From Mesostigma viride (lineage: Eukaryota > Streptophyta > Mesostigmatophyceae > Mesostigmatales > Mesostigmataceae): a stretch of 64,000 nt of DNA. Shown piece by piece: positions 43,321 through 55,789 of this stretch (position 1 is the stretch's first letter; each line of letters starts with the position of its first letter). Below the pieces are notes generated by a model, which was not told the DNA's origin, made no database searches, and saw only the letters and a program-made list of their open reading frames with translations. Where the stretch lies: the NCBI GenBank assembly GCA_009746045.1, contig RPFO01001291.1, forward strand, positions 1-64,000, given 5' to 3'. A program made the position numbers and the translations under genes.

Positions 43321-44862
43321 ATCCATCCATCCATCCATCCATCCATCCATCCATCCATCCATCCATCCATCCATCCATCCATCCATCCATCCATCCATCC
43401 ATCCATCCATCCATCCATCCATCCATCCATCCATCCATCCATCCATCCATCCATCCATCCATCCATCCATCCATCCATCCATCCATCCATCCATCCATCC
43501 ATCCATCCATCCATCCATCCATCCATCCATCCATCCATCCATCCATCCATCCATCCATCCATCCATCCATCCATCCATCCATCCATCCATCCATCCATCC
43601 ATCCATCCATCCATCCATCCATCCATCCATCCATCCATCCATCCATCCATCCATCCATCCATCCATCCATCCATCCATCCATCCATCCATCCATCCATCC
43701 ATCCATCCATCCATCCATCCATCCATCCATCCATCCATCCATCCATCCATCCATCCATCCATCCATCCATCCATCCATCCATCCATCCATCCATCCATCC
43801 ATCCATCCATCCATCCATCCATCCATCCATCCATCCATCCATCCATCCATCCATCCATCCATCCATCCATCCATCCATCCATCCATCCATCCATCCATCC
43901 ATCCATCCATCCATCCATCCATCCATCCATCCATCCATCCATCCATCCATCCATCCATCCATCCATCCATCCATCCATCCATCCATCCATCCATCCATCC
44001 ATCCATCCATCCATCCATCCATCCATCCATCCATCCATCCATCCATCCATCCATCCATCCATCCATCCATCCATCCATCCATCCATCCATCCATCCATCC
44101 ATCCATCCATCCATCCATCCATCCATCCATCCATCCATCCATCCATCCATCCATCCATCCATCCATCCATCCATCCATCCATCCATCCATCCATCCATCC
44201 ATCCATCCATCCATCCATCCATCCATCCATCCATCCATCCATCCATCCATCCATCCATCCATCCATCCATCCATCCATCCATCCATCCATCCATCCATCC
44301 ATCCATCCATCCATCCATCCATCCATCCATCCATCCATCCATCCATCCATCCATCCATCCATCCATCCATCCATCCATCCATCCATCCATCCATCCATCC
44401 ATCCATCCATCCATCCATCCATCCATCCATCCATCCATCCATCCATCCATCCATCCATCCATCCATCCATCCATCCATCCATCCATCCATCCATCCATCC
44501 ATCCATCCATCCATCCATCCATCCATCCATCCATCCATCCATCCATCCATCCATCCATCCATCCATCCATCCATCCATCCATCCATCCATCCATCCATCC
44601 ATCCATCCATCCATCCATCCATCCATCCATCCATCCATCCATCCATCCATCCATCCATCCATCCATCCATCCATCCATCCATCCATCCATCCATCCATCC
44701 ATCCATCCATCCATCCATCCATCCATCCATCCATCCATCCATCCATCCATCCATCCATCCATCCATCCATCCATCCATCCATCCATCCATCCATCCATCC
44801 ATCCATCCATCCATCCATCCATCCATCCATCCATCCATCCATCCATCCATCCATCCATCCAT
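43321..44862. repeat. (ATCC)n microsatellite, about 385 units
   Basis: 1,542 bp of perfect ATCC/CCAT repeat with no interruption seen. ORFs through it (WMDG and HPSI repeats, over 500 codons) are artefacts. Confidence 0.98.
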
Positions 44863-44949
44863 TGATCGGGGTATAGTCCTAGTACAGCCATGCTACGTCC
44901 TGGCTATGATGAGATTACTTGCCCACGCTCCTAGTGTTATGCCATGCTC

Positions 44950-45165
44950 ACATGGGTCTTATTGCACCCACAGATTGCCGGATCGTTGGCGTGTCCGTTT
45001 AGCTAGCGTTCCCGAATGCAGCTGTGGCATGCCTTAGGCATGAAGGAGACTGGGGGTCTCTGCCCTTTCTCCTGTTGTGCACACACAGGGATTAAAAGCA
45101 CTTCGGTGCTCCGTGACTCCCCAACAGGAGCACGTGTTTAATTAATTAATTAATTAATTAATCGG
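44950..45165 (+). repeat. Dispersed repeat, copy 1 (TTAA-tailed)
   Basis: Shares CACCCACAG, GCAGCTGTGGC, GGCATGA and AAAGCACT with 48445-48635, and both end in an A/T-rich (TTAA/TTTAA) tail. Could be a retroposon. The family is unknown. Confidence 0.55.
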
Positions 45166-45300
45166 GGTTAGCTAATGCTCCTTGACTCCCTAATGGGGGC
45201 ATGAGTTTAATAAATGAATTAAGTAGTTAGTTAATTAATCAGGTTGATTCAGATGAGGTCTGTGCTGGTTCCTTGTGGACTGGCCAGCCAGGGAGATATC

Positions 45301-45337
45301 TTCTTACATGGTCAGGCCCTTGCCGACCATGTAAGAA
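45301..45337. repeat. Perfect hairpin, 13-bp arms
   Basis: TTCTTACATGGTC and its exact inverse are separated by 11 bases. Not followed by a T tract. Function unknown. Confidence 0.8.
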
Positions 45338-46347
45338 CCTGTTAGGCGACGCAGTGGCCAGCATTGGACATACCGCCATATGTTTGTCTCCGCGATATGA
45401 TTTTAGCTGACATGCAGAGCACAGACACTGTTGGCGTCATCCGCTCAACCCCTCTTATTCAGACATGGGACCTCGGATGTGTAGGATTAGTAGCGTTGCC
45501 CAGGCGGACATTGTCAAAGACTACGACCCCCCAGTTGTGGGTCCTAGGAAATTTAACAAGCATGATTGTCTCCTTGTTGATAGGCATTAATTAATCCTTG
45601 ATGATAGGCATTGCTTGCGTGCAAGATTAGCTCGAGGCCCATATTTTAGACTACTAGCTGAGCTGTGGACATACATGTTGTTATTGACGTCTTGACGGAT
45701 ATTGACGTCTTGGGGTGACTTCCACTATATCTTCTTTGGGGAATTCAGAGATCCCGGTCCCCCAACATGGACATGAGACTAATTAAAATCAATTAATCAA
45801 TGTCATGAATAGAGCGCGTTCATGACGTTCAGTCATGAACAGAGCCCTAACCTTAAACACATAAGAAAACAATTATGGCGGGCCATGTGACTTGGAATGT
45901 AAGAAGCTTAGCCCCCAAACATATTGTTGTCTCACGTAATGAATCACTTGCTGATCAACAAATCGATGGTTATCTCATAGGCACAATGTACCTCTGACCA
46001 TCATTGCTGGCCCATGCATGCATGCACCAATGGCAGCCTACATGACACATACATCGCTTATTTGCCATGTAAAAAATGCGACAAAGTGTCCATATAGGTA
46101 CTCATAGATTAGCACAAATTCCTTAGCACGATGTGGACAACTTTACTTAACGGTGAAAGCCTGTCTCGCCCTTATTGCCTTGAGGGTTCCCGGCGATAGG
46201 TCCTGTCTGTTGGTCGACATTTTTCTTTTGCAGCTGGCCATCGTCGGTAGGTATGAATGATCTCGATGCTAGCAATTACGATGATGATACCCGAGGTAGT
46301 CTATACCTGGGATCGAGAGCTTCTTCTTGTATGGCAATGCCGGCAGG

Positions 46348-46379
46348 GCGATGACGGTGACGGCCGTCACCGTCATCGC
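46348..46379. repeat. 32-bp perfect palindrome
   Basis: GCGATGACGGTGACGG followed directly by its exact inverse with no spacer. Confidence 0.9.
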
Positions 46380-46623
46380 TCTCGACGGGCGTGATGAAAA
46401 GTACCTGGTTGATAGGCGGCAGCTATTCACAATATAGGCCGTTTTTTATTACTCCGAATAAAGAGTTAAGAGGTTGGCCCTCGGCAGGGCGATGACGGGG
46501 CGCTGACGGGGCGATGACGGGGCGATGACGGGGCGTTCACGCGCGTGATTAATAGAACCTGTTTGATAGGCAGCGGCTATTGGTAATATACTTTGTTGAT
46601 TAAGAGAAGAGTTTAGATGTTGG

Positions 46624-46675
46624 CCCGTCGAGGGCGATGACGGTGACGAGCGTCACCGTCATCGCCCTCGACGGG
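46624..46675. repeat. Perfect inverted repeat, 25-bp arms, 2-bp spacer
   Basis: CCCGTCGAGGGCGATGACGG plus TGACG, spacer AG, then the exact inverse. An extended version of the palindrome at 46348. Confidence 0.9.
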
Positions 46676-46932
46676 CGTGATGAAAAGCCCATGTTTTATA
46701 TGCGGTAGCTATTGGTAGTCCGTAGTATATAGGTCGTTGACTATCACTCCGAATAAAGAGTTAACAGGTTAAGGCCCTCGGCCGGGCGATGACGGGGCGA
46801 TGACGGGGCGTTGACGCTCGTGATGAATAGGACCTGTTTGATAGGCGGCGGCTATTGCTAATATATAGGTCGGATATTTGTGTACCACCCCCCTCCTTCC
46901 CGCGGCAGGTACGCAGCGACCCGCTGTTGTCC

Positions 46933-47142
46933 GGAAGCGCATAATTTGGCTCTGATGACACAAACTCTAGTGCGGGGGTGAGTGCGGGGTTCCGGGACAC
47001 CACCGCACTAAGTCCGACGCGCCTGCCCAGGCCACGCCGCGCCGGACCGGCACACGAGTTACGCGGGAAAAAAGGGCCTGCCGCGCCAATTACTGTAGGA
47101 CTTGGCTAATTTCTTTGTTGACTACAAGCGCAGTCAAGGATG
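46933..47142 (+). repeat. MULE left TIR
   Basis: 210 bp, inverse of 56992-57201 with about one mismatch (CCGGCACACG against CCTGCACACG). Confidence 0.95.
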
Positions 47143-49630
47143 CAATTGGCATCATTGCATTATTTTTGCCAAGGTGCTGGCAATTTACGCTTGAAGGTGG
47201 CAAAAATCTGGTTTCTTTGTGATGCAGTAGTGACTATTGCCTGGCAATTGCGCAGCCGGGAAGTTGGGCGACGAGAATGCCATGGTTGTTCTAAAGTATA
47301 ATCATCGGACCCTAATTTGTCTAAAGTAGGAGACAAACAGTCTTTGACGTCCCTGGGATCCATAGCAATAAAAATTCTGCTTTCTCTACTCGCAGTAATG
47401 TCGGCACACTTAGTTTCCTCTTCGAATCGATCTTTTGTCTGGCAATCTTTCCCTCTCTCGTTTTTTTCTCCCTCCCTCCCTCCCTTGCTCGCTCCCTCCC
47501 TCCGTCTCATGCGTTCCTCCAACGTCCCGTCCTGTCTTCTTCCCCCCACCCTGCCTTCTCTCGTTAGCTTCCGAGCTTTTTATGCATTGCCTCTCCATAC
47601 CTCGCTACCAAGTTTCCAAGTAGACCTTGAAGAGATATACCGGGAAATGCGTCTGGACGCGGTCATCGTGCGCGCCTTTCTCTTCTGATTTTCTGCGTAA
47701 AGCTTGGTAGCACACCTTGTCGGCCCTCGCGGAACTGTCAGCCCGTATCTGGGAACTGGACCACATGTATCTGTTACAGTATCTTGCTTATTTTGCGTAG
47801 GTTGCTAGTGTTGCTGTATCCTTCAAGTTTAGTGTTGCAGAGTGTGACTGACCACTGTATCATTTGGTGATGGGTTTGTTGAATGCTGGGTTTGTTCTTG
47901 TATGAGTGTTTGTATAGGGATCCTTGTGTCCTAAAGTAGAAAGCTTGTCGTTGATACTGCTTCTTCTTTTTTTAGAGTAGCCCTTGGGACATGCAGGCAA
48001 GGATGGCATTACAAATATCAATGAAATACAGTACCAAGCTTTTTACCACTGACGTGCATTGTAAAATAGGTGCAGGCAACTGCCGTGCACATGCCGTGCC
48101 TGAAAATTGTTGAGCCCATGGTGAGCTTTTTTGGTTATTTGGTAATTACAGCGTCAATACGTTGTCTAATGTCAACCAACGTGGATCGACCTGGGCTGAG
48201 GTTGTCAGTGTGTGCGTAAATGTAAAGCACACATGTATGGCTCGCATGTTTGGGAGCCGATCCTAGCCGAATCACACTTTGTTGGCACCCATGCCTGCAG
48301 CTAGTGGGGTCTTTGTGGCTAGGTACCTTGGGACAGTGTTGGGGTTGGCTAGCTAGACTACGTGCAAGATGATTCCACCACTGGCCATCAGTGGCTCGGT
48401 CCTTAGAGCAGCCAACATACCAGCATACTCGCGCATATTTCAGCTTTAGCACACCCACAGTTTGCCATAGTCCAACGAGCGTTGAACGCAGCTGTGGCCT
48501 GCCTTCGGGCATGAGTGAGGACGCAGGTGTCTTTGCCCCTTTCCCACTGTGCAACTTACAGGGACTGGAAAGCACTCTAGGTGCTACATGCCCACCCCAC
48601 CGAGGCATGCTATAATTTATTTAATTTAATTTATGAGCAGGAAACATGTTCCTGTCATCCATGAGATAGCGGCCATTGGCATTGTGAGGATGGATGCACG
48701 TCAGATCATATAGTAAGAATTTGGACAATCAAGAATGTGTTTGACGCTCTTTCAACCCAAATTAAGGTTTGACTGATAATTTGGTCGGGGCTCATTGCTC
48801 AACCATTCCAATGGGGATGTATGCTCGTTGACGCAGTCAATCATGACATCTTATGATTATTACTTACGGCAACGTGACGTGTGGATCCGCCAATAAATTA
48901 GCTATCAAGGTCAACCAGCATCGGTATGCATTATTAAATCAGCAGACGCATGCATGTGTTGAATGTTAGCAACGCATACCTTGTGTTGGCCGGCCACCTG
49001 CAAAATTACTGACCAGGTAGATGTTGAAGAACCTCACAATCATCCAGTTGTCGCATGGATCCTAGCTAGCCCACGAGGAAAATTTTCAAGGTGCCCAGTT
49101 TTATAGCAGTATGCATATAAGACACATGATACTGCACCACTGCGGCTAGCTTATGACTGTCCCCATCCCCCCTTCCCCATTCCATCAGGAAATATGCTGA
49201 CGCTGTCTACGTGTTTATTAATTTATTCATTCATGACTGTGTAACATGGCCAACGTGAAGGCAGGCCTTTATGATAATGGGCCCTTCAACTCGAGAGCTC
49301 CATCCATTGCAGCCCTTGGGCATTTGCAGCTGCCAGCTGATAATGCTCCAATATGAGGGTAGTCTTGGAATCTTCATGCCGAAAGCTCGGTCACCACCTC
49401 CTGCATTAAGAGCAAATAGACAAGCACTGAGTTTAGAACCCTGGACTCAACCACACACAAACAATGATTCGTGACAAGCTATGGATGAAAAACTTCAGGA
49501 ATCTCTTTTTCTAATTGCGTACATATGGGCATTACATGCACATGCACAACCACAATACAATAACGGGGGAGAAAAAGGGAAAAGGAAGCCCAGCAGAGAG
49601 AGACGCAGTGAGAGGGAGTTCGTTAGGTTG
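47143..49630. other. MULE interior, left part
   Basis: No recognised gene. Includes a pyrimidine-rich stretch (47449-47560), the second copy of the TTAA-tailed repeat (48445-48635) and short ORFs without domains. Confidence 0.5.
48445..48635 (+). repeat. Dispersed repeat, copy 2 (TTAA-tailed)
   Basis: Related to 44950-45165 (CACCCACAG, GCAGCTGTGGCCTGCC, GGCATGAG, AAAGCACT), ending TTTATTTAATTTAATTTA. This copy lies inside the MULE and the other outside it in CACTA. Confidence 0.55.
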
Positions 49631-50371
49631 GCAGTCGGGCAGTCGGGCAGTTGGGCAGTCGGGCAGTCGGGCAGTCGGGAAGTCGGGCAGTCGGGCAGTC
49701 GGGCAGTCGGGCAGTCGGGCAGTCGGGCAGTCGGGCAGTCGGGCAGTCGGGCAGTCGGGCAGTCGGGCAGTCGGGCAGTCGGGCAGTCGGGCAGTCCGGC
49801 AGTCGGGCAGTCGGGCAGTCGGGCAGTCGGGCAGTCGGGCAGTCGGACAGTCGGGAAGTCGGGCAGTCGGGCAGTCGGGCAGTCGGGCAGTCGGGCAGTC
49901 GGGAAGTGGGGCAGTCGGGCAGTCGGGCAGTCGGGCAGTCGGGCAGTCGGGAAGTCGGGCAGTCGGGAAGTCGGGCAGTCGGGCAGTCGGGCAGTCGGAC
50001 AGTCGGGCAGTCGGGCAGTCGGGCAGTCGGGCAGTCCGGCAGTCGGGCAGTCGGGCAGTGGGGCAGTCGGGCAGTCGGGCAGTCGGGCAGTCGGGCAGTC
50101 GGGCAGTCGGGAAGTCGGGCAGTCGGGAAGTCGGGCAGTCGGGCAGTCGGGCAGTCGGACAGTCGGGCAGTCGGGCAGTCGGGCAGTCGGGCAGTCGGGC
50201 AGTCGGGCAGTCGGGCAGTCGGGCAGTCGGGCAGTCGGACAGTCGGGCAGTCGGGCAGTCGGGCAGTCGGGCAGTTGGGCAGTCGGGCAGTCGGGCAGTC
50301 GGGCAGTCGGGCAGTCGGGCAGTCGGACAGTCGGGCAGTCGGGCCGTCGGGCCGTCGGGCAGTCGGGCAGT
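49631..50371. repeat. 8-bp minisatellite GGGCAGTC, about 90 units
   Basis: Repeats of GCAGTCGG with scattered changes (GGAAGTC, GGACAGTC, TTGGGC). Several frames are open across it (VGQSGSRA, RLPDCPTA repeats), which are artefacts. Confidence 0.97.
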
Positions 50372-50515
<144 letters not shown>

Positions 50516-50639
50516 CGCGCGCCCCCGCCCCTGCCCCCGCCCACACACAACATGCCTGTGAGGAATGACTTCGCCGAAGGACATTGGCTCTTGCACAGTG
50601 TATTACCTCCACATGTATGCCTCGGCAGCTTGAGCTCCA

Positions 50640-53600
50640 TCACAAGCCGTGGTCGACAGCCGCTTGGCCGCCTTCCGGCATGGCCAATGATGAATCCGAC
50701 GCTTCAGCAAGTGGAAAAGAACATAGTGGATTGCTTTGGGCTCGGGACCCCGCACCATTGCTTGCCTCACTGGCAGCATCTTTCTGCAATCGGCCCATGA
50801 CGCTCAGCTTCTGTTTCTTTGCCCCACCATTCCGACGGACAAATGCACGTTTGACACCACATTGTTGCCCGAATACAGCGGGGTCGTGCCGAATGTCTCG
50901 AGTGCCTCTCCTGACCGCAGGTTTATCAACAGGGCGCAAGGTAGGTGTAGGCGGAACATTGCCCACTGCTGCCCTTTGCCTATCCAAGCGCACAAAGTCT
51001 TCAATTTGTCGCGCCACGTCCGCCAAAGCTAGACTTGTGAGCTCTTGGGCGCGCCGCAAACCATCCTCGGTTGCCGCCCCATCCCATGCAGCCTCGATTC
51101 GGCTAAGCATCTGCCGATTCTTCTCCTTCACGGAAGATGATGCTTGACCTTTGTCGTGATTGGCAGGTTGACCAAAGTCGGGTGGCTGGGCGTCATCGGG
51201 AGTTTCATCGACGTCAGCCGTGTCAGGAAAATCCGAAGCCTCCCCTTTCTCAGATGGAGTTGCCTTGTTTCTCACCCAGAGCAATTCCTCAAGGAAGTGC
51301 ACACAAGAGTGCTTGTTTGGCGGAACACCGAATGCTGCCCGGCGTTTGATCACAAGCTCAATGTCCTCACGGGTAGCCACACCGGAGAGCATGAGGTCGA
51401 CCAAGAAATGATGACAAATGTTTCCTGTTTTAGAGTCGGTGCAGTCGCAAGTGGCCGTGTTAGAGTTGAGGTCAATATTAAATGACCTCACGCAAGTCAC
51501 GAAATCCACCACAACGCGACGGGATGTGCAAGAACCATCCGTGACCATCTCCGCCCAGCAGCTCCTGGTTTTACCTTGCTGTATTTCCGCTTGGAGATTA
51601 CACGCCTTGTCAAGCTCCGCCATCTCTTCTTTCCGCCGACGGTGATTTATGATGACACCACGGGTTTTGAGCTGTTGGTCCCTTTCCAGCCACCCAACAA
51701 TCAACCCAAACATGTAAATTAGCCAGTCAAGACGTTGGCGCCCACGGTTATGCAGCCAAGTATACTTGAGGGTTCGATGATACCGTTCAAGAATATTGTT
51801 CGTATCATGTTGGGCATAATCCGCCACCCTAAACGCTTTCGCCCACATGTGCAGCTTGTCCTCCCATTGACTGCGCATGTAGTCGACAAATGCGGGGGTA
51901 ATGGGGTCCCACTTGGTATAAAACTGGGTGAGCCGGCATTGCACCGCACGTACTTGCGCCTCCGCATCCCCGGCAAGGCGCGAGCTCATGTAATACAAGA
52001 TGGCATTAAGCTCTTCCATCAGTTCCATACGGACCTTGGCACCTTTCACCTTTGTTAATAGGTTCGTGCACCAAGCGCGCTGGACGTGCCATGAACACAA
52101 AAAGATCTTGGTAGCTGGGAACACCCGCTTCAATGCGTTCATTTCAGCGTTTGAACAATCGATGATGATTGTCAACGGGGGCTTCGTTTCACAGCCATCC
52201 ACCACAGCTTCTAGAAATGCCTCATACACGGCACTGGTCTCCGCGCTGGCAAGGCACCAAGCCACTGGCACACCATTACCAAAAGCATCCACGACCATGA
52301 GCGTCACCAGTGAGAAACCCATGGTGGATACCCCAAATGTGCTATCCAAAAATGCCTTCTTTTGCCCATGCAGTTTATACATTTCCCGCTGCCATGCATT
52401 CTGGTACACTAGCACAAAGGGGGAAAGTTGGACTGTACCGTCCGGGGTCATCTCCTGGGGTTGGTAGTAGCGGACGTTGTCCCCCAAGCGCGCTGCCCAT
52501 AATTCCACGCTTTCTGCTTCTTCTGCATGGAACTTCCACGCCGTTGAAAGCAACTTGTCTTCCATGTTTCTCACATCCGCTGCAGTCAACGCGTAGTCCC
52601 TTTGCTTGATAGCCTCCTCGGATCCCAGCAAGTCCTCTAAGCTTCTCTGCCATTCTCGGATGATAGCATTACAATTAGCCCGCTGCCCATCCTTCAGGTC
52701 ACTCATCTTACCGCATAGAAACTCCCGGCAACGTTCGCTTAGTCGTTGTCCACCTTCGTAGATGTCCCTGGCCAGCCCAGTTGCCCCATGCTCATGCCTG
52801 AACTCGGAGTACGTGATATATGATGTGCCGAGGTTCTCACGTAACTCCACGATACGCCATGAAACCCGACATCCAACGCACATCTCACCCCTCAATTTAG
52901 ACGCCCGCGCCTTAGGGTGCCCACGCGGCAGTTTCTTTGGGTTGACCCTGCAGCTGCCATACCTCGCACAGGTGTACCGCGCAAATGCCTTGTTGGCACT
53001 TGGGTGACGCTCATGGTCCTTTCCACCCCCATCTTCCTCCTCATCCCCAGAATCGATGTCCGGATCATCCTCCTGCACTTCTTGTCCGGCAGCTAATGTT
53101 GATGATGCACCCCGCGGGGCGCAGGGCACCGCAGCCGGGGCGGAGGGCACAGCAGCCGGGGCGCAGGGCACCGCAGCCGGGGCGGAGGGCACGGCAGCCG
53201 GGGCGGAGGGCGCCGCAGCCGGGGCGGAGGGCACCGCAGCCGGGGCGCAGGGCACGGCAGCCGGGGCGGAGGGCACGGCAGCCGGGGCGCAGGGCACGGC
53301 AGCCGGGGCGCAGGGCACGGCAGCCGGGGCGCAGGGCACGGCAGCCGGGGCGGAGGGCACCGCAGCCGGGGCGGAGGGCACAGCAGCCGGGGCGGAGGGC
53401 ACCGCAGCCGGGGCGGAGGGCACAGCAGCCGGGGCGCAGGGCACCGCAGCCGGGGCGGAGGGCACGGCAGCCGGGGCGGAGGGCGCCGCAGCCGGGGCGG
53501 AGGGCACAGCAGCCGGGGCGCAGGGCACCGCAGCCGGGGCGCAGGGCACGGCAGCCGGGGCGCAGGGCACGGCAGCCGGGGCGGCATCCAGTGGGGCGTC

Positions 53601-54032
53601 CGAAGGCGGGGCGCAAGCTTTTGATGTCTTTTGTGCATTGCTCTCGTTTCGTCTACAACGAGGCTTGCAGTTTGCCCTTTCGCCCTCGCCGCTCAAATAG
53701 TCAGCGGTTCTGTTGGTTGGTAAGCTAGATCGCAAAAGGACCCTTTGCTTTGGACCTTTATCGCAAAACACCAACACCCAGTTGAGGTCGTGAAAATTTA
53801 GGGGCCCATTCTTGAGCTCTTGCTTGTTGGCTTTGTCGAGCGCCTGATTAGCGAGCTTGGGGGTCTCATATATTTGACCGCAGTCAACATTGGGGTAAGG
53901 CTTCAGGGCGTCAATAAATTGGTTAATCTCCGTAGTGCTCAAGGTGCTGCTCGATATTGAAACGCCACAAACACGGAATACAGCAAAGTACAAAGCATTC
54001 ATGTAAGACAATGCGGGACAAATGGGTAACAA
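50640..54032 (-). CDS. MULE transposase with SWIM zinc finger
   Basis: 1,130 codons, uninterrupted. Residues 310-400 hold a Cys-containing region ([19 protein letters not shown]) that may be a FLYWCH/FAR1-like DNA-binding domain. The DDE transposase core is at about 555-770: [13 protein letters not shown] (first D near 562), [14 protein letters not shown] (second D near 623), [11 protein letters not shown], and [12 protein letters not shown] (E near 748). A SWIM finger [14 protein letters not shown] lies near 864. It would cut and join the 210-bp TIR element. An extra feature is a 23-copy seven-residue Ala/Pro/Val repeat at residues 150-310. The true start may be a later ATG or an upstream exon. 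The ORF is intact, so activity is possible. Confidence 0.9.
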   Translation of the reverse strand: MLPICPALSYMNALYFAVFRVCGVSISSSTLSTTEINQFIDALKPYPNVDCGQIYETPKLANQALDKANKQELKNGPLNFHDLNWVLVFCDKGPKQRVLLRSSLPTNRTADYLSGEGERANCKPRCRRNESNAQKTSKACAPPSDAPLDAAPAAVPCAPAAVPCAPAAVPCAPAAVPSAPAAAPSAPAAVPSAPAAVPCAPAAVPSAPAAVPSAPAAVPSAPAAVPSAPAAVPCAPAAVPCAPAAVPCAPAAVPSAPAAVPCAPAAVPSAPAAAPSAPAAVPSAPAAVPCAPAAVPSAPAAVPCAPRGASSTLAAGQEVQEDDPDIDSGDEEEDGGGKDHERHPSANKAFARYTCARYGSCRVNPKKLPRGHPKARASKLRGEMCVGCRVSWRIVELRENLGTSYITYSEFRHEHGATGLARDIYEGGQRLSERCREFLCGKMSDLKDGQRANCNAIIREWQRSLEDLLGSEEAIKQRDYALTAADVRNMEDKLLSTAWKFHAEEAESVELWAARLGDNVRYYQPQEMTPDGTVQLSPFVLVYQNAWQREMYKLHGQKKAFLDSTFGVSTMGFSLVTLMVVDAFGNGVPVAWCLASAETSAVYEAFLEAVVDGCETKPPLTIIIDCSNAEMNALKRVFPATKIFLCSWHVQRAWCTNLLTKVKGAKVRMELMEELNAILYYMSSRLAGDAEAQVRAVQCRLTQFYTKWDPITPAFVDYMRSQWEDKLHMWAKAFRVADYAQHDTNNILERYHRTLKYTWLHNRGRQRLDWLIYMFGLIVGWLERDQQLKTRGVIINHRRRKEEMAELDKACNLQAEIQQGKTRSCWAEMVTDGSCTSRRVVVDFVTCVRSFNIDLNSNTATCDCTDSKTGNICHHFLVDLMLSGVATREDIELVIKRRAAFGVPPNKHSCVHFLEELLWVRNKATPSEKGEASDFPDTADVDETPDDAQPPDFGQPANHDKGQASSSVKEKNRQMLSRIEAAWDGAATEDGLRRAQELTSLALADVARQIEDFVRLDRQRAAVGNVPPTPTLRPVDKPAVRRGTRDIRHDPAVFGQQCGVKRAFVRRNGGAKKQKLSVMGRLQKDAASEASNGAGSRAQSNPLCSFPLAEASDSSLAMPEGGQAAVDHGL
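53106..53590 (-). repeat. 21-bp coding minisatellite in the MULE transposase
   Basis: About 23 copies of a 21-bp unit (GCAGCCGGGGCGGAGGGCAC and variants) encode APAAVPS or APAAVPC in frame. The length is a multiple of three throughout, so the ORF stays open. Confidence 0.9.
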
Positions 54033-54485
54033 ATGGGGAGAGTTATATTAATGAAAAGAGACAACGAACTTGGAAGCATGGCACGCCGAGCCCCCGAGTA
54101 AAGGTTAAACATTTAGCCACCACGCATTGGGCTTGCCATGAACACCCCATGGAGCGCTATGCTAAGGTTTTCTTGCGACCCCATGTTGTGTGTGGCTTGT
54201 CAGTAATGTGCTAGTAGGAAAGGACAAGCCACGAGGTTAAGATAAGATTACGCCCGGCATAGGGCTGCCAAACGGGCTCATCTACCATAAACGCTGCAAT
54301 AAGGCTTCTGTAGAATAAAAATCTATTTCCAAGCAAAACCATACCGTAAACCAAAACTAGCAGGCCATAAAGACCAATCACAGGCCAATCAACAAAACCC
54401 AAAGAACATTCAGCCAAAAGAGTTACATTATGCACTACTACAATATTTGATATGGCCTTGGTGAACACCATGAAAGCTAAGGCAA

Positions 54486-54794
54486 CTAAGAGACTGTGCT
54501 TGATAAACGACGCAAATCAGAAAAAGGTTGTTCAATGTATTGATGACATGTAGAGTAAAAACAACACGCGCATACCCAGGCGTACCTTTTCTTGGAGCGT
54601 ACAGCATCCGCGCACCCCGTGCAGTATAAATGAGAGCCAACGAATTGAAGTGGTTCACGGCCGGCCACAAGTGGATTGTCCGGATGGGTGCCCGTGTTGT
54701 CACAGCAGCGCCTCCCAGAAATACCTCTGCGAGCACACTTGTAGGAGGCCTTCCTTTTCCTGGTTGCCTTGTTTGTGCCTTCACAACTGGGCAC
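54486..54794 (-). other. Cys-rich possible exon upstream of the transposase
   Basis: A 102-codon minus-strand frame has KCARRGISGRRCC, HLYCTGCADAV and WVCACC, a zinc-binding-like spacing. A GTACGC or GTATGC donor is possible near 54580. It could be a captured exon or 5' part of the transposase transcript. No family recognised. Confidence 0.3.
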
Positions 54795-55789
54795 TGGTGT
54801 TGGATTTTGTCTTGAACTTCCCTGTTTTGGGTCAGCAACATAAGAAATTAAACACGATGTTCAGAAACTAATTACAAGTTACAACATAGTCATGGATTTG
54901 GTGGGTGCAATTAGCTGGGGACGCCATAAACATAAGTTGCCATTATGAAGCTCACTAACTGCCTTATATGCAAATAACTCCATTATCATGGAAAGATGCT
55001 TACAACAAGAACATTCCAGACCATGTCGCTACCAAGCATGAGGAGTTCGAACGAGAAAATGAGATAACGACATGGAAGGGCAACGTACGTTGGAAAACGG
55101 TTGTCCGCCGTGCTGACCAATCGGTGCCGGCGCTGCCGCAGGTGGAGGTGCTCCAACATGGGAAGGTGGCGGAGAAAGTGGCGGAGAAGGTGGCGGAGAA
55201 GGTGGCGGTGGCGGTGGCGGTGGCGGTGGCGGTGGCGGTGGCGGTGGCGGTGGGGGTGGCGGGGAAGCAGAGAAAGATAATACGTGAGAGTACGTAATAC
55301 GCAAGAGTACGCGTATCCGTAGGCATACGTTTAACATCCGTACGGCAAAGCTGCGTATGATGTATAGTCTGCGTACGAAACGTATCATATGCCACACTAT
55401 TTCCCTTTGCGGGGAAGGTGGCGGGGGAGGGGGAGGGATGCTTTCCCCGCGCTGTGAGGAAGGATGCTTGCGTTGCCGCACCGCTTTACGCCGAGCGAGA
55501 AGGCGGCGAACAATACCGCGATGCCTGGGTCGCCGAACTGACTGCCGTTTTGGAGCGATGCATTGTGCCTTGTGCCAAATGCAGACATGGACATAAGGAG
55601 AGCACCTCGGCATATCCCTGCTCAGCAACGCGCAAAAGGAAAAAGGGCAGCGAAGAAAGAAGTTATGAACTACCTCGATCGCACCTCAAAATGGCCAAGC
55701 AAGTCTAGGCATAGCTGCATGGGGCTGCCAACATAACTCCAAAAATAAACCCTAACTTAAGAATAGCTTCCGCTAGATCCCAATAGGCT
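54795..55789. other. MULE interior with a GGTGGC repeat
   Basis: Includes a GGTGGCGGA/GTGGCG simple repeat at about 55163-55262. No firm gene. Small ORFs on both strands cross the repeat. Confidence 0.5.

Larger units (their letters stand above)
44863..46319. other. CACTA interior without recognised gene
   Basis: Contains a dispersed repeat copy (44950-45165), a hairpin (45301-45337) and AATTAATT-rich stretches. No ORF has a recognisable domain. Confidence 0.5.
46320..46880. repeat. Tandem array of about 145-bp units with GATGACGG motifs
   Basis: About four degenerate units share AAAGAGTTAA, GGGCGATGACGG, ACCTGTTTGATAGGC and GGCTATTGGTAATATA. Copies vary in the number of GATGACGGGGC steps. 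Two units carry long perfect palindromes. Confidence 0.75.

Noticed and set aside
43183-45037. ORFs of over 500 codons (WMDG and HPSI repeats)
   Set aside because: They come from the ATCC array. A four-base repeat without stops is open in all frames.
45301-45337. Transcription terminator hairpin
   Set aside because: No T tract follows, and intrinsic terminators of this type are bacterial.
53056-53728. Plus-strand ORFs over the MULE coding minisatellite
   Set aside because: They are shadows of the minus-strand transposase repeat.
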